This document shows positions 32,117-39,462 of a DNA stretch of 64,000 bases, one piece after another. How positions within the stretch are numbered: the stretch's first letter is position 1; each line of letters opens with the position of its first letter. This DNA is from an uncultured Pelagibacteraceae bacterium (GTDB lineage Bacteria; Pseudomonadota; Alphaproteobacteria; Pelagibacterales; Pelagibacteraceae): positions 1 through 64,000 of the forward strand of contig CACBGZ010000001.1 of NCBI GenBank assembly GCA_902538915.1. The letters are read 5' to 3'. The notes beneath the pieces are model-generated. The model saw only the letters and a list, made by a program, of their open reading frames with translations, was not told where the DNA came from and ran no database searches. A program made the position numbers and the translations under genes.

Positions 32117-32155
32117 GCAAAAAAAAGACCCTCAGTAACTTAACTAAGGGTCTTT
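32117..32155 (-). terminator. Intrinsic terminator after pal
   Basis: On the minus strand AAAGACCCT...AGGGTCTTT forms a nine-pair stem (32124-32155) with a further inner AGT/ACT pairing, followed by an uninterrupted T run (plus-strand A's from 32119). It sits between pal and cpoB, which run in the same direction, so it probably attenuates rather than ends the operon. Confidence 0.85.
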
Positions 32156-32170
32156 AATATTTCGATTTTA

Positions 32171-32650
32171 TTAATTAGCTTTTACAGTTACTGATCTTCT
32201 GTTTTTAGACCACGATAGCGGATTGGATCCAGAGTCAACTGGTCTTTCCTTTCCATAACTCAAAACTGAAATTCTGTCTGAAGAAACACCATAAGTCATT
32301 AGGTAATCTTTAGCAGCATTAGCTCTTCTTTCACCTAAAGCCAAGTTATACTCTCTAGTACCTCTCTCATCAGCGTGACCTTCTAAAACAATATTTATTT
32401 TTGAATTTTTTCTCAACCATGCAGCTTGCTTTCTTAAAGTTTCTCTCGATGCAGTAGTTAAAACAGATTCATTTGTAGCAAAAAATACTCTGTCAGGAAC
32501 ACCTGAGGCTAGATATTCAACTGTGTCTTTACCAGTGTAAACATCTCCTTGCATTTGACCTGTTCCAGCTTTTTTGGTTGCACAAGCAGAAAGTGCTAAA
32601 CATGCAACAATTACCAAAAGCGCATTTTTCAAAATTTTGTTAAATTCCAT
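32171..32650 (-). CDS. pal: Peptidoglycan-associated lipoprotein Pal
   Basis: Outer-membrane lipoprotein that binds peptidoglycan and TolB. The lipobox LSAC has Cys23 as the lipidated residue. The OmpA-like domain in the C-terminal two thirds shows the peptidoglycan-binding pattern LEGHADERGTREYNLALGER. The 159 residues are typical. A strong Shine-Dalgarno AAGGAG stands just upstream of the ATG, unlike most genes here, matching its expected abundance. Confidence 0.97.
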   Translation of the reverse strand: MEFNKILKNALLVIVACLALSACATKKAGTGQMQGDVYTGKDTVEYLASGVPDRVFFATNESVLTTASRETLRKQAAWLRKNSKINIVLEGHADERGTREYNLALGERRANAAKDYLMTYGVSSDRISVLSYGKERPVDSGSNPLSWSKNRRSVTVKAN

Positions 32651-32692
32651 AAAACTCCTTGATCAATTTACTTAAGTTTAATCTTCCACAAT

Positions 32693-32721
32693 TAGATAGA
32701 TGTTTCAAGTCTAAAAATCAA
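32693..32721 (-). promoter_or_regulatory. Candidate pal promoter
   Basis: On the minus strand TTGATT (32716-32721) and TATCTA (32693-32698) are 17 bases apart, with a predicted start about 35 bases before the pal ATG. Together with the terminator after pal, it would give pal its own short, abundant transcript. Sequence inspection only. Confidence 0.35.
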
Positions 32722-32723
32722 GC

Positions 32724-32766
32724 TAATTTATCTAATTACTTAATTTAATTTATCTAATTACTTAAT
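32724..32766. repeat. 22-base tandem duplication at the tolB 3' end
   Basis: Two perfect 21-base copies (32724-32744 and 32746-32766) with period 22, rich in TAATT. The second copy contains the last codons and TAG stop of tolB (minus strand); the first repeats that sequence just beyond the stop. It looks like a recent slippage duplication. Confidence 0.9.
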
Positions 32767-34094
32767 AAAGATGACCAAGATGGGTCTGAAGCATCTGTAG
32801 GCGTCTTGACTTCACGCTCATTGTACCCTGTGAGGTCTATAGACCATAATTTAGCGGAGAAGCCCTTTCCTTTATCATCTGTTTTTGTTTCTCGATAAAA
32901 AATTAAAACTCTACCATTTGGTGACCAAGAAGGTGCCTCTTGATAAAAGTTTTCTGTTAGCAATCTCTCACCTGATCCATCAGTTCTCATAACACCAATA
33001 TAAAATTTACCTTTATGTAATTTTGTAAAAGCAATCAAATCCCCTCTAGGAGACCAAACAGGAGTGCCATAAAGTCCCTTTCCAAAGGAAATTCTTTTTA
33101 CATTTTTTCCATTACTTTCCATGACATATATTTGTTGATAACCACTTCTATCTGAATTGAAGGAGATAAATTTTCCATCTGGAGAATAAGAGGGTGAAGT
33201 ATCAATTGATGGATGATTTGTGATACGGTCGACTACTCTACTCTCTAAGTCCATAGTAAAAATATCAGAGTTCCCGTCCTTGGCAAAACTCATAATAATT
33301 TTTTTTCCATCTGGAGAAAATCTTGGAGCAAAAGTCATACCTGGAAAATCACCTACTACCTCTTGAGTACCTGTCTCTATATCAAGCAAATAAACTCTTG
33401 GTAGATTTCTAAAATAAGAAAGATATGTCACCATTTGGCTTGTTTTGTTAAATCGTGGTGTTAGCACCAATTCGTTTCCAAGAGTTAGAAATTTGTTATT
33501 AAAACCATCTTGATCCATAATTGCTAATTTTTTTACTCTTTGAGTTTTTGGTCCTTCTTCAGCTACATAAATAATCCTTGTATCAAAATAACCTTTTTCT
33601 CCAGTTAATCTCTCATAAACTTTATCGGAGATTATGTGGCCAACTCTTCTCCAATTTGTGGGCACAGTCGTGAAAGCCAGTGCCATCATCTCTCTTCCCG
33701 CTAAGATGTCCCACAATCTAAATTCAACTCTTAATTTTTCATCAATAAAATTAACCTTGCCAGTAATTAATGCTTGAGCCTTAATTAATTTCCAATCTTC
33801 AAATCTTGGTTTTAAATTTGCAATGTCTGGTTTTTGAAGAAAAGCCTCTTTGTCTAATGGGTTGAATAACCCTGAAGTTTTAAGATTTCTTTCCACAATT
33901 TTGGATATTTCAGACCCAATATCTTTTTTATTAAGAATTTTTTGAAATTTAAATTTTGAGTCATTTTCTATTGCTAATGGTGAAACCGCTAATGGCAAGG
34001 GATCTAGATTACCCCTTGTAATATCAACTTTAATCAACCCCCATGCATTTATGGGAAAAAGAATGAAAATAAAAAGAATTATTTTTTTTATCAT
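32754..34094 (-). CDS. tolB: Tol-Pal system beta-propeller protein TolB
   Basis: Periplasmic TolB, bridging TolA and Pal. A signal peptide occupies residues 1-19 (IILFIFILFPINAWG). The N-terminal D1 domain covers about 20-170. The six-bladed propeller follows with PD40 repeats such as FSPDGKKIIMSFAKDGNSDIF, YSPDGKFISFNSDRSGYQQI and WSPRGDLIAFTK. The 446 residues are normal. It sits between pal and tolA in the standard order. Confidence 0.97.
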   Translation of the reverse strand: MIKKIILFIFILFPINAWGLIKVDITRGNLDPLPLAVSPLAIENDSKFKFQKILNKKDIGSEISKIVERNLKTSGLFNPLDKEAFLQKPDIANLKPRFEDWKLIKAQALITGKVNFIDEKLRVEFRLWDILAGREMMALAFTTVPTNWRRVGHIISDKVYERLTGEKGYFDTRIIYVAEEGPKTQRVKKLAIMDQDGFNNKFLTLGNELVLTPRFNKTSQMVTYLSYFRNLPRVYLLDIETGTQEVVGDFPGMTFAPRFSPDGKKIIMSFAKDGNSDIFTMDLESRVVDRITNHPSIDTSPSYSPDGKFISFNSDRSGYQQIYVMESNGKNVKRISFGKGLYGTPVWSPRGDLIAFTKLHKGKFYIGVMRTDGSGERLLTENFYQEAPSWSPNGRVLIFYRETKTDDKGKGFSAKLWSIDLTGYNEREVKTPTDASDPSWSSLLSN

Positions 34095-34102
34095 AATTTA
34101 TT

Positions 34103-34912
34103 TTATCCCTCTAACATCTCTCTTGCATCAAAATTTAATTGTAAATCTTTCCACCTTTCATATCCTGATGATGGAACTCTTAGAGGTTGGCAAAGTTTTA
34201 TTGCTCTTAAAGCACTTTCAGCTAAGACCTTATAGAATCCCTGTCCTGGCTTATTCATCCTAGCATGATCTAAAATCTCAGAACTTATAACACTACCGTC
34301 TGGTTTTAATTGTAATTTAATTCTGACTAACAAGTTTTCATTATAAGGCAAACCTAAAGGTATACTCCAACATCCAAAAATCTGAGCTTTAAGTGCATCC
34401 TCCTCACTTAAACTTAGACCAGCATTTTCAATATTCCTATCCTGATCTTGACTTATCTTATCTGTTTTTTTTAAAGTCTCAGCACTTTCGACTTTTGACT
34501 TATCAATTAGTGCTGCAATATTATTTGGGTCAAATAACTCTTTTTTTTCAAATTCTGAAACTTGCTTTACTTCGTTATCAATTTTTTCTGGGTTTTGCTT
34601 ATCTTCTTCAACTTTTTTGATTTTCTCAATATTCTCATCTGGCATCGGAATTGAGTCAGGTTTTATTTTTTTAACTTTTTTTGGTGGTGCCTGCTCTGAA
34701 ACTAGCTTTTCTTCCTTTTCTTTAATTTTTTCAATAATTTTTTTTGCTTTTGGGGCAAAAGGTATATTCGTTTTTTCTGATATTTGTATTAACTCAACTG
34801 AAACTATTGGAGGTAAGTTGATAGGTTTTTTTGCCAAAAAAGGTAAACTCATAGCCGTAATTGAAATTAATATTAAATGTAAAACTGAAGATATAATTAT
34901 ACTTCTGCTCAA
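34103..34912 (-). CDS. tolA: TolA-like envelope protein
   Basis: A 269-residue inner-membrane protein that spans the periplasm. The N-terminal helix at about 4-28 (IIISSVLHLILISITAM) contains the Ser-x3-His face that TolA/TonB use to contact TolQ-TolR. Residues 50-165 are a charged Lys/Glu/Pro linker, much shorter than in E. coli TolA. The last 90 residues are a TonB/TolA C-terminal domain (GCWSIPLGLPYNENLLVRIK; AESALRAIKLCQPL). Position between tolR and tolB confirms the role. Confidence 0.92.
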   Translation of the reverse strand: MSRSIIISSVLHLILISITAMSLPFLAKKPINLPPIVSVELIQISEKTNIPFAPKAKKIIEKIKEKEEKLVSEQAPPKKVKKIKPDSIPMPDENIEKIKKVEEDKQNPEKIDNEVKQVSEFEKKELFDPNNIAALIDKSKVESAETLKKTDKISQDQDRNIENAGLSLSEEDALKAQIFGCWSIPLGLPYNENLLVRIKLQLKPDGSVISSEILDHARMNKPGQGFYKVLAESALRAIKLCQPLRVPSSGYERWKDLQLNFDAREMLEG

Positions 34913-34918
34913 TTTAAT

Positions 34919-35335
34919 TTACCTCTCTTTATATGGTTCAGAAATAAGTGCTACTTTCGTAAAACCAGATCCAGATAAAAGACCCATAATTTCAAGCACC
35001 CGTCCATAATTTATAGTTTTATCACCTCTTACATAAATTCTTGTGTCTGTTCTATTTTTTGAAACAGCCAAAACTTTTGCAATTATTTTTTCATATTCAA
35101 CTTTAGATTCTTGAATAAAGATTTCACCTTTGGAATTTATAGTTAGAGTCAAAGGTTCAGTTTCCTCTGGGAGCGAGTCAGCAGAACTTTCTGGTAAATC
35201 AACTTGAACTCCAACGGTTAATAAGGGGGCAGTGACCATAAAAATTATTAGCAGTACTAACATTACATCCACAAAAGGTGTAACATTTATTTCACTCATT
35301 GGCTCTTTTGTAGAACGATTTAATTTAAAAGCCAT
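34919..35335 (-). CDS. tolR: TolR (ExbD family)
   Basis: A 138-residue biopolymer-transport protein. The N-terminus MSEINVTPFVDVMLVLLIIF holds the single membrane helix with the proton-carrying Asp (FVDVMLVLL), which is followed by a small periplasmic domain ending in VALISEP. It works with TolQ as the proton-driven stator that energises TolA. It lies two bases from tolQ. Confidence 0.96.
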   Translation of the reverse strand: MAFKLNRSTKEPMSEINVTPFVDVMLVLLIIFMVTAPLLTVGVQVDLPESSADSLPEETEPLTLTINSKGEIFIQESKVEYEKIIAKVLAVSKNRTDTRIYVRGDKTINYGRVLEIMGLLSGSGFTKVALISEPYKER

Positions 35336-35337
35336 CT

Positions 35338-36012
35338 TTAAATTATTGTTAAAAATCTTTTAGAAAAATTTTCTAACTTTTGGGAATATTTTATAGAATC
35401 ATAATTAAACTTGTTGTAGGCAATAACAGCGGGTATTGCAGCTAATAACCCAAGAGCAGTTGCGAAAAGTGCTTCTGCTATACCAGGAGCAACAATTGCT
35501 AAACTAGTATTTCTTGAAATTGCTATTGACTGAAATGAGTTCATGATACCCCAAACTGTTCCAAACAATCCGATAAAAGGTGCAGTTGAACCTACAGTAG
35601 CCAAAAATGTAAAACCTTTACTGATTTTTGACATTTGTTTTTCTATTCCAGTTTCGAGCATAGTTGTCATTCTTGAATTTAAATCTGTTTTTGATTTTCT
35701 TTTAAGCAAATTCTGCATCGCATCTTTAAAAACTAATGCCATTGGATCTTCAGGATTTGCTGGCAAACTATTATACATTGACTCTGCAGATTTAGAATTC
35801 CAGAATTTTTTTTCAAACTCCTCAGAAGACTGGTTTATTTTTTTGAATAACCTTAATTTTTCAATAATTACAGCCCAAGAGTATATTGAACAAACAATTA
35901 AAAGAACTATCACAGATTTTACAATGATGTCTGCTCTTATAAATAAATTTATTAAAGAAAAATCAGCGCTTGACGCTAAGCCAACTGCTTGAGTAGAGAT
36001 ATCTGCTTCCAT
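35338..36012 (-). CDS. tolQ: TolQ (ExbB family)
   Basis: A 224-residue proton-channel protein with three predicted membrane helices at about 30-50, 130-150 and 165-190. The conserved ExbB/TolQ segment ATVGSTAPFIGLFGTVWGIM is present, and APGIAEALFATALGLLAAIP follows. It heads the block tolQ-tolR-tolA-tolB-pal-cpoB that maintains the outer membrane during division. A 49-base gap separates it from the RuvC-like gene upstream. Confidence 0.97.
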   Translation of the reverse strand: MEADISTQAVGLASSADFSLINLFIRADIIVKSVIVLLIVCSIYSWAVIIEKLRLFKKINQSSEEFEKKFWNSKSAESMYNSLPANPEDPMALVFKDAMQNLLKRKSKTDLNSRMTTMLETGIEKQMSKISKGFTFLATVGSTAPFIGLFGTVWGIMNSFQSIAISRNTSLAIVAPGIAEALFATALGLLAAIPAVIAYNKFNYDSIKYSQKLENFSKRFLTII

Positions 36013-36061
36013 GTTGTCTTCTCACACTTAAATGTGTCATGATTTTGACTTTATATGTAAA

Positions 36062-36559
36062 CTAATAATCGTCTTTTTTACAGGTTTCATAATAAAAACT
36101 TGAAATTAAAATAGCATCAGCTTTATTAGAGTCCTTTTTTTTTGATAATTGTTGTGAAAAATAAGGAAATATCTCAATAGCCTTTGTTCTACTAGCATCT
36201 TTTTGAGAATTTATTAAATTAAAATACTTTTTCCATTTAGCTGGTCTTACAAAATACATTGGCAGTTGCATTGAAGAGCAAATGCCTTTTAGAATTCCAA
36301 ATGATTGACCAAAATTAAACATGCTTGTAACACCCTGACCTGGCATTGCTGACACTTGTTCGATTACAACTCTGATTTTATGATTTTCAAATTTATTAAT
36401 TCTTTTTGATATTTCATTGTATATCTGAGAACCATTGACTTGTCTTTTATTTTTTTTTCCCTCTATCATTGTTGGCATTTCTATTACATCAATAATTTTA
36501 CCATCCTCAAAAAAACAAATTGAACCAGAAATACCAGGATCTATTCCTATAATTAGCAT
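36062..36559 (-). CDS. RuvC-like Holliday-junction resolvase (atypical)
   Basis: A 165-residue RNase-H-fold nuclease. Likely catalytic acids are Asp7 in IGIDPGISG, Glu67 in VVIEQV and Asp143/Asp148 in SNKADAILI. The middle segment PGQGVTSMFNFGQSFGILKG and the PAKWKKYF region resemble the phage- or virus-like branch of RuvC relatives more than E. coli RuvC. The gene occupies the place after yebC where alphaproteobacteria keep ruvC, but ruvA and ruvB do not follow; tolQ does. It is probably the cell's resolvase; the name ruvC is left out because of the divergence. Confidence 0.8.
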   Translation of the reverse strand: MLIIGIDPGISGSICFFEDGKIIDVIEMPTMIEGKKNKRQVNGSQIYNEISKRINKFENHKIRVVIEQVSAMPGQGVTSMFNFGQSFGILKGICSSMQLPMYFVRPAKWKKYFNLINSQKDASRTKAIEIFPYFSQQLSKKKDSNKADAILISSFYYETCKKDDY

Positions 36560-36562
36560 AAC

Positions 36563-37285
36563 TTAATTCCTAAATTCTACGTTTGAATAAACATTTTGTA
36601 CATCATCATCCTCTTCTAAAGACATAAAAAAATTATTTAGATCTTTATTTTTTTCTTTAGGGAGTCTAATCTTATTTAATGGTATCCACGCTATTTCTGT
36701 AGATATAAAATTTATAATTTCTTTCTCTAATTCTTTTTTTACGTTGTAAATGTCACTGATTGAGCATTGAATTTCATGAAAATCAGATTTTGATTGACAT
36801 TCATCAGCACCAGCATCAATAGCTAATTCAAAAATACGTTCATCTGAAATTTCTTTTCTACCTATTTTAATTATACCCAGCTGGCTAAAATTATGGGAGG
36901 CAGATCCTTTGGTACCAAGACTGCCACCTGCTTTCTGAAAAATAGTTCTTATATTTGATGCAGTCCTATTTTTATTATCAGTAAGAGTTTCAACAATAAC
37001 TGCGATTTTCTCTGGTCCAAAACCCTCATATCTTAAACTTTCAAAATTCAATTCTGTGTTTAATGATGATTTATCTATAGCTCTCTCAATGTTATCTTTA
37101 GGCATGTTAGCAGATCTGGCAGCCTGTATTGCAGATCTTAATCTTGGATTCATACTTGGGTCTTTATCACCAAGCTTTGCGGCTACAGTGATTTCTTTAG
37201 ATAATTTTGAAAAAATTTTTGATCTTTGCTTGTCAACTTTACCTTTTTTATGTTTTATACCCGCCCAATGTGAATGACCTGCCAT
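36563..37285 (-). CDS. yebC: YebC/PmpR family protein
   Basis: Member of the YebC/TACO1 family, thought to act as a DNA-binding regulator or as a translation factor at difficult motifs. The start MAGHSHWAGIKHKKGKVDKQ and the segment LSKEITVAAKLGDKDPSMNP are near-invariant in the family. GGSLGTKGSASHNF and a C-terminal acidic EEDDDVQNVYSN are present. At 240 residues it is standard. It is packed three bases from the resolvase and three from ymdB. Confidence 0.96.
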   Translation of the reverse strand: MAGHSHWAGIKHKKGKVDKQRSKIFSKLSKEITVAAKLGDKDPSMNPRLRSAIQAARSANMPKDNIERAIDKSSLNTELNFESLRYEGFGPEKIAVIVETLTDNKNRTASNIRTIFQKAGGSLGTKGSASHNFSQLGIIKIGRKEISDERIFELAIDAGADECQSKSDFHEIQCSISDIYNVKKELEKEIINFISTEIAWIPLNKIRLPKEKNKDLNNFFMSLEEDDDVQNVYSNVEFRN

Positions 37286-37288
37286 AAA

Positions 37289-38095
37289 TTATATTCTACT
37301 TTTAATTAAATCTCCATAAATGTAACTTTTTATTTTTGAAGCAAGCCCAGTTTCTAAATCGCAATCTACAATTACGCCACTTAAAGTGGCATCGCCTTTA
37401 GCTGGAAAATGTTTAATTGAATCTTTTTTCATAAATTTGTTTAATGAATTATACTTATTCATTCCAATTACTGAGTCATAATCACCACACATTCCTGCAT
37501 CTGTTTGAAAGGCAGTTCCATTTTTTAATACTCTCGCATCATTAGTTGGTATGTGAGTATGAGTTCCGATTACTAGAGTAGCTTTACCATCAAAAAAATG
37601 GCCGATCGCATTTTTTTCACTTGTAATTTCTCCGTGAAAATCTACGACAAGTAAGTCATAGTCTTCTTTTAATTTGAACTTTTCTAAAAATTTTTTTGAG
37701 GTTTCAAAAACATCATCACATTTTTTCATAAAAACGTTTCCCATTAAGTTAAGGACACCAATTTTAACATCATTTTGAATTTTGAAAATTTCAAATCCTG
37801 ATCCAGGTGCAGGTTCAAATAAATTTTTTGGCCTTAGCAATCTATTTTCTTTATCAATATAATTCATTATTTCTTTCTGATCCCATACATGATTTCCAGT
37901 TGTAATTACATTAACTCCACAATTAAAAAAATCTTCGCATATTTCTTTTGTTAAACCTACCCCAGCTTCTGCAGCATTTTCACCGTTCACGATTACGAAA
38001 TCAATTTTATTAATTTTAATTTGCTCGAGAAGATTATTCATAATCTTAGAGCAGCCGGAAATACCAACTACATCACCTAAAAATAATATTCTCAT
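37289..38095 (-). CDS. YmdB-family metallophosphoesterase
   Basis: A 268-residue calcineurin-like phosphoesterase of the YmdB type, which in Bacillus hydrolyses 2',3'- or 3',5'-cyclic nucleotides. Metal-binding motifs are LFLGDVVG (Asp), NGENAAEAGVG, TTGNHVWD, VVDFHGEITSEK and GTHTHIPT. The real substrate here is unknown. It shares one base with the cyclo-ligase gene upstream. Confidence 0.92.
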   Translation of the reverse strand: MRILFLGDVVGISGCSKIMNNLLEQIKINKIDFVIVNGENAAEAGVGLTKEICEDFFNCGVNVITTGNHVWDQKEIMNYIDKENRLLRPKNLFEPAPGSGFEIFKIQNDVKIGVLNLMGNVFMKKCDDVFETSKKFLEKFKLKEDYDLLVVDFHGEITSEKNAIGHFFDGKATLVIGTHTHIPTNDARVLKNGTAFQTDAGMCGDYDSVIGMNKYNSLNKFMKKDSIKHFPAKGDATLSGVIVDCDLETGLASKIKSYIYGDLIKSRI

Positions 38096-38643
38096 TAATT
38101 ATTACCTTTTACGGTATTAGTTACTATAAAATCCAACTGAATATCATTTTTAGTAATCGGTATTTTTTTAACTTTTTGAAAAGAATAAGCCAAGCCAATT
38201 GTTAAAATCTTCTTTTTTTTTTTTAATTTTTTAATATATCTATCGTAAAATCCCCCACCGTAACCAATTCTATTTCGATTTTTATCAAAAGCAACCAGAG
38301 GTACTAATAAGATATTGGGTAATTTAATAACATCTGAAACTGGTTCAGGTATACCAAATTTATTTATTTCTAATGGATCTTTTGTTGACCAGTGAAAAAA
38401 ATCCATTTTATAATCTTTTCTAATCTTTGGTAGTGATAAATGATAATTATATTTTTCTAATTTTTTTAAAATTTCAATGGCATCAATTTCGTAATTATAC
38501 GGATAATATCCTCCAATAACTTTACCAGTTATTTTTGATTTTCTAATAATTTTTAATAAAAATTTAGAATCAATTTTATGGTTTTTATAATTATTTGCTT
38601 TTCTAATTTTTAATATTTTTTTTCTTATGTCTGATTTTTTCAC
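38095..38643 (-). CDS. 5-formyltetrahydrofolate cyclo-ligase
   Basis: Returns 5-formyl-THF to the active folate pool as 5,10-methenyl-THF using ATP. The C-terminal motif RIGYGGGFYDRYI is diagnostic; an N-terminal KKSDIRKKILKIRK helix and the substrate loop LPKIRKDYKMDF are also visible. At 182 residues it is standard. It lies directly downstream of zapA, a linkage shared by many proteobacteria, where 6S RNA often lies between the two; here only six bases separate them. Confidence 0.93.
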   Translation of the reverse strand: MKKSDIRKKILKIRKANNYKNHKIDSKFLLKIIRKSKITGKVIGGYYPYNYEIDAIEILKKLEKYNYHLSLPKIRKDYKMDFFHWSTKDPLEINKFGIPEPVSDVIKLPNILLVPLVAFDKNRNRIGYGGGFYDRYIKKLKKKKKILTIGLAYSFQKVKKIPITKNDIQLDFIVTNTVKGNN

Positions 38644-38649
38644 AGGAAA

Positions 38650-39096
38650 TTATTTGGATAAATCCTCGAGACTTGCTTTTTCAACAAAACTTGATATTTC
38701 GTTGGCAGCTTCATCTATTAATTTTTCATAATTTTTTTGATTTAATTCAATTTCATTTTTTAATTTATTATGATTTTTGTTAATTTCTTTAATTTCCTCC
38801 TCTTTTTTATCTCTATATTCATAAATTAAAGTTTTCAATTCTTTAAATTTATCTGAAAGATTTTTTAATTCATTTTTTTTTTGTTCAACTTTTTTTTTGG
38901 TTTCGTGGTATTCATCCATTACTTTTACTGCTGTAATTAACAAAAGCTTGTTTTCTCCGAGATTTCCCAGATCATTTTTAAGATTATTAAATTTTTGATT
39001 GATTTGGATTAATAATTCCTCAAGATGTTCCTCTTGACCATCATCACAAGACAGTAAAAACTCTTTTCCATTAAATTTAATACTTACGTTTGCCAT
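38650..39096 (-). CDS. zapA: Cell-division protein ZapA
   Basis: FtsZ-ring-associated protein that bundles FtsZ filaments. The N-terminal head (VSIKFNGKEFLLSCDDGQEE; LGENKLLLITAVKVMDEYHE) is typical ZapA. The remainder, about residues 65-140, is a long Lys/Glu coiled coil that makes the protein 148 residues rather than about 105. It overlaps the upstream coiled-coil gene by 13 bases. Confidence 0.88.
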   Translation of the reverse strand: MANVSIKFNGKEFLLSCDDGQEEHLEELLIQINQKFNNLKNDLGNLGENKLLLITAVKVMDEYHETKKKVEQKKNELKNLSDKFKELKTLIYEYRDKKEEEIKEINKNHNKLKNEIELNQKNYEKLIDEAANEISSFVEKASLEDLSK

Positions 39097-39407
39097 TTAT
39101 TGAATTCATTTAATAAATTATCTGTTTCTTGGTTTAATTCATCAATTTTCTGAGAAAATTGTTCTTGTTTTTTTATCTCATTTTTTTCTTGATTTTGAAT
39201 TGTACTAAGTTTATCGCTTAAACTATTATAGTCATCAAGTAATCTTTTGTATTTTTCCTCTAATTCTTGTTTTTCAATTTGTAATTGATTTTTCTGTTCG
39301 TCTAAATTTTCTATGTTTTTTTTTATATTCGAATTTTTCAAATTCAAATTTTTTAATTTTGTTAACGCTAAAGTTAATCTTTTTTCTTTTTCGTTTACAG
39401 AATTCAT
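39084..39407 (-). CDS. Coiled-coil protein upstream of zapA, function unknown
   Basis: A 107-residue protein that is nearly all coiled coil (IENLDEQKNQLQIEKQELEE; LDDYNSLSDKLSTIQNQEKN). No membrane helix or catalytic motif is present. Alphaproteobacteria often encode a short coiled-coil protein (DUF4164 type) in front of zapA, and I suspect this is the counterpart, perhaps working with ZapA at the division ring. That role is inference from position and structure. Its start is 55 bases from the divergent tkt. Confidence 0.7.
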   Translation of the reverse strand: MNSVNEKEKRLTLALTKLKNLNLKNSNIKKNIENLDEQKNQLQIEKQELEEKYKRLLDDYNSLSDKLSTIQNQEKNEIKKQEQFSQKIDELNQETDNLLNEFNKWQT

Positions 39408-39462
39408 ATATATATATTCATATTATTAAATAGAATCTTCTTAGTCTAGACAGGATAATTTT

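Noticed and set aside
32724-32766. CRISPR-like repeat
   Set aside because: Only two adjacent copies with a one-base spacer and no cas genes; it is a tandem duplication.
34617-35009. A 130-codon open frame on the plus strand
   Set aside because: Antisense to tolA and tolR, spans the junction of two conserved genes, and has no recognisable domain.
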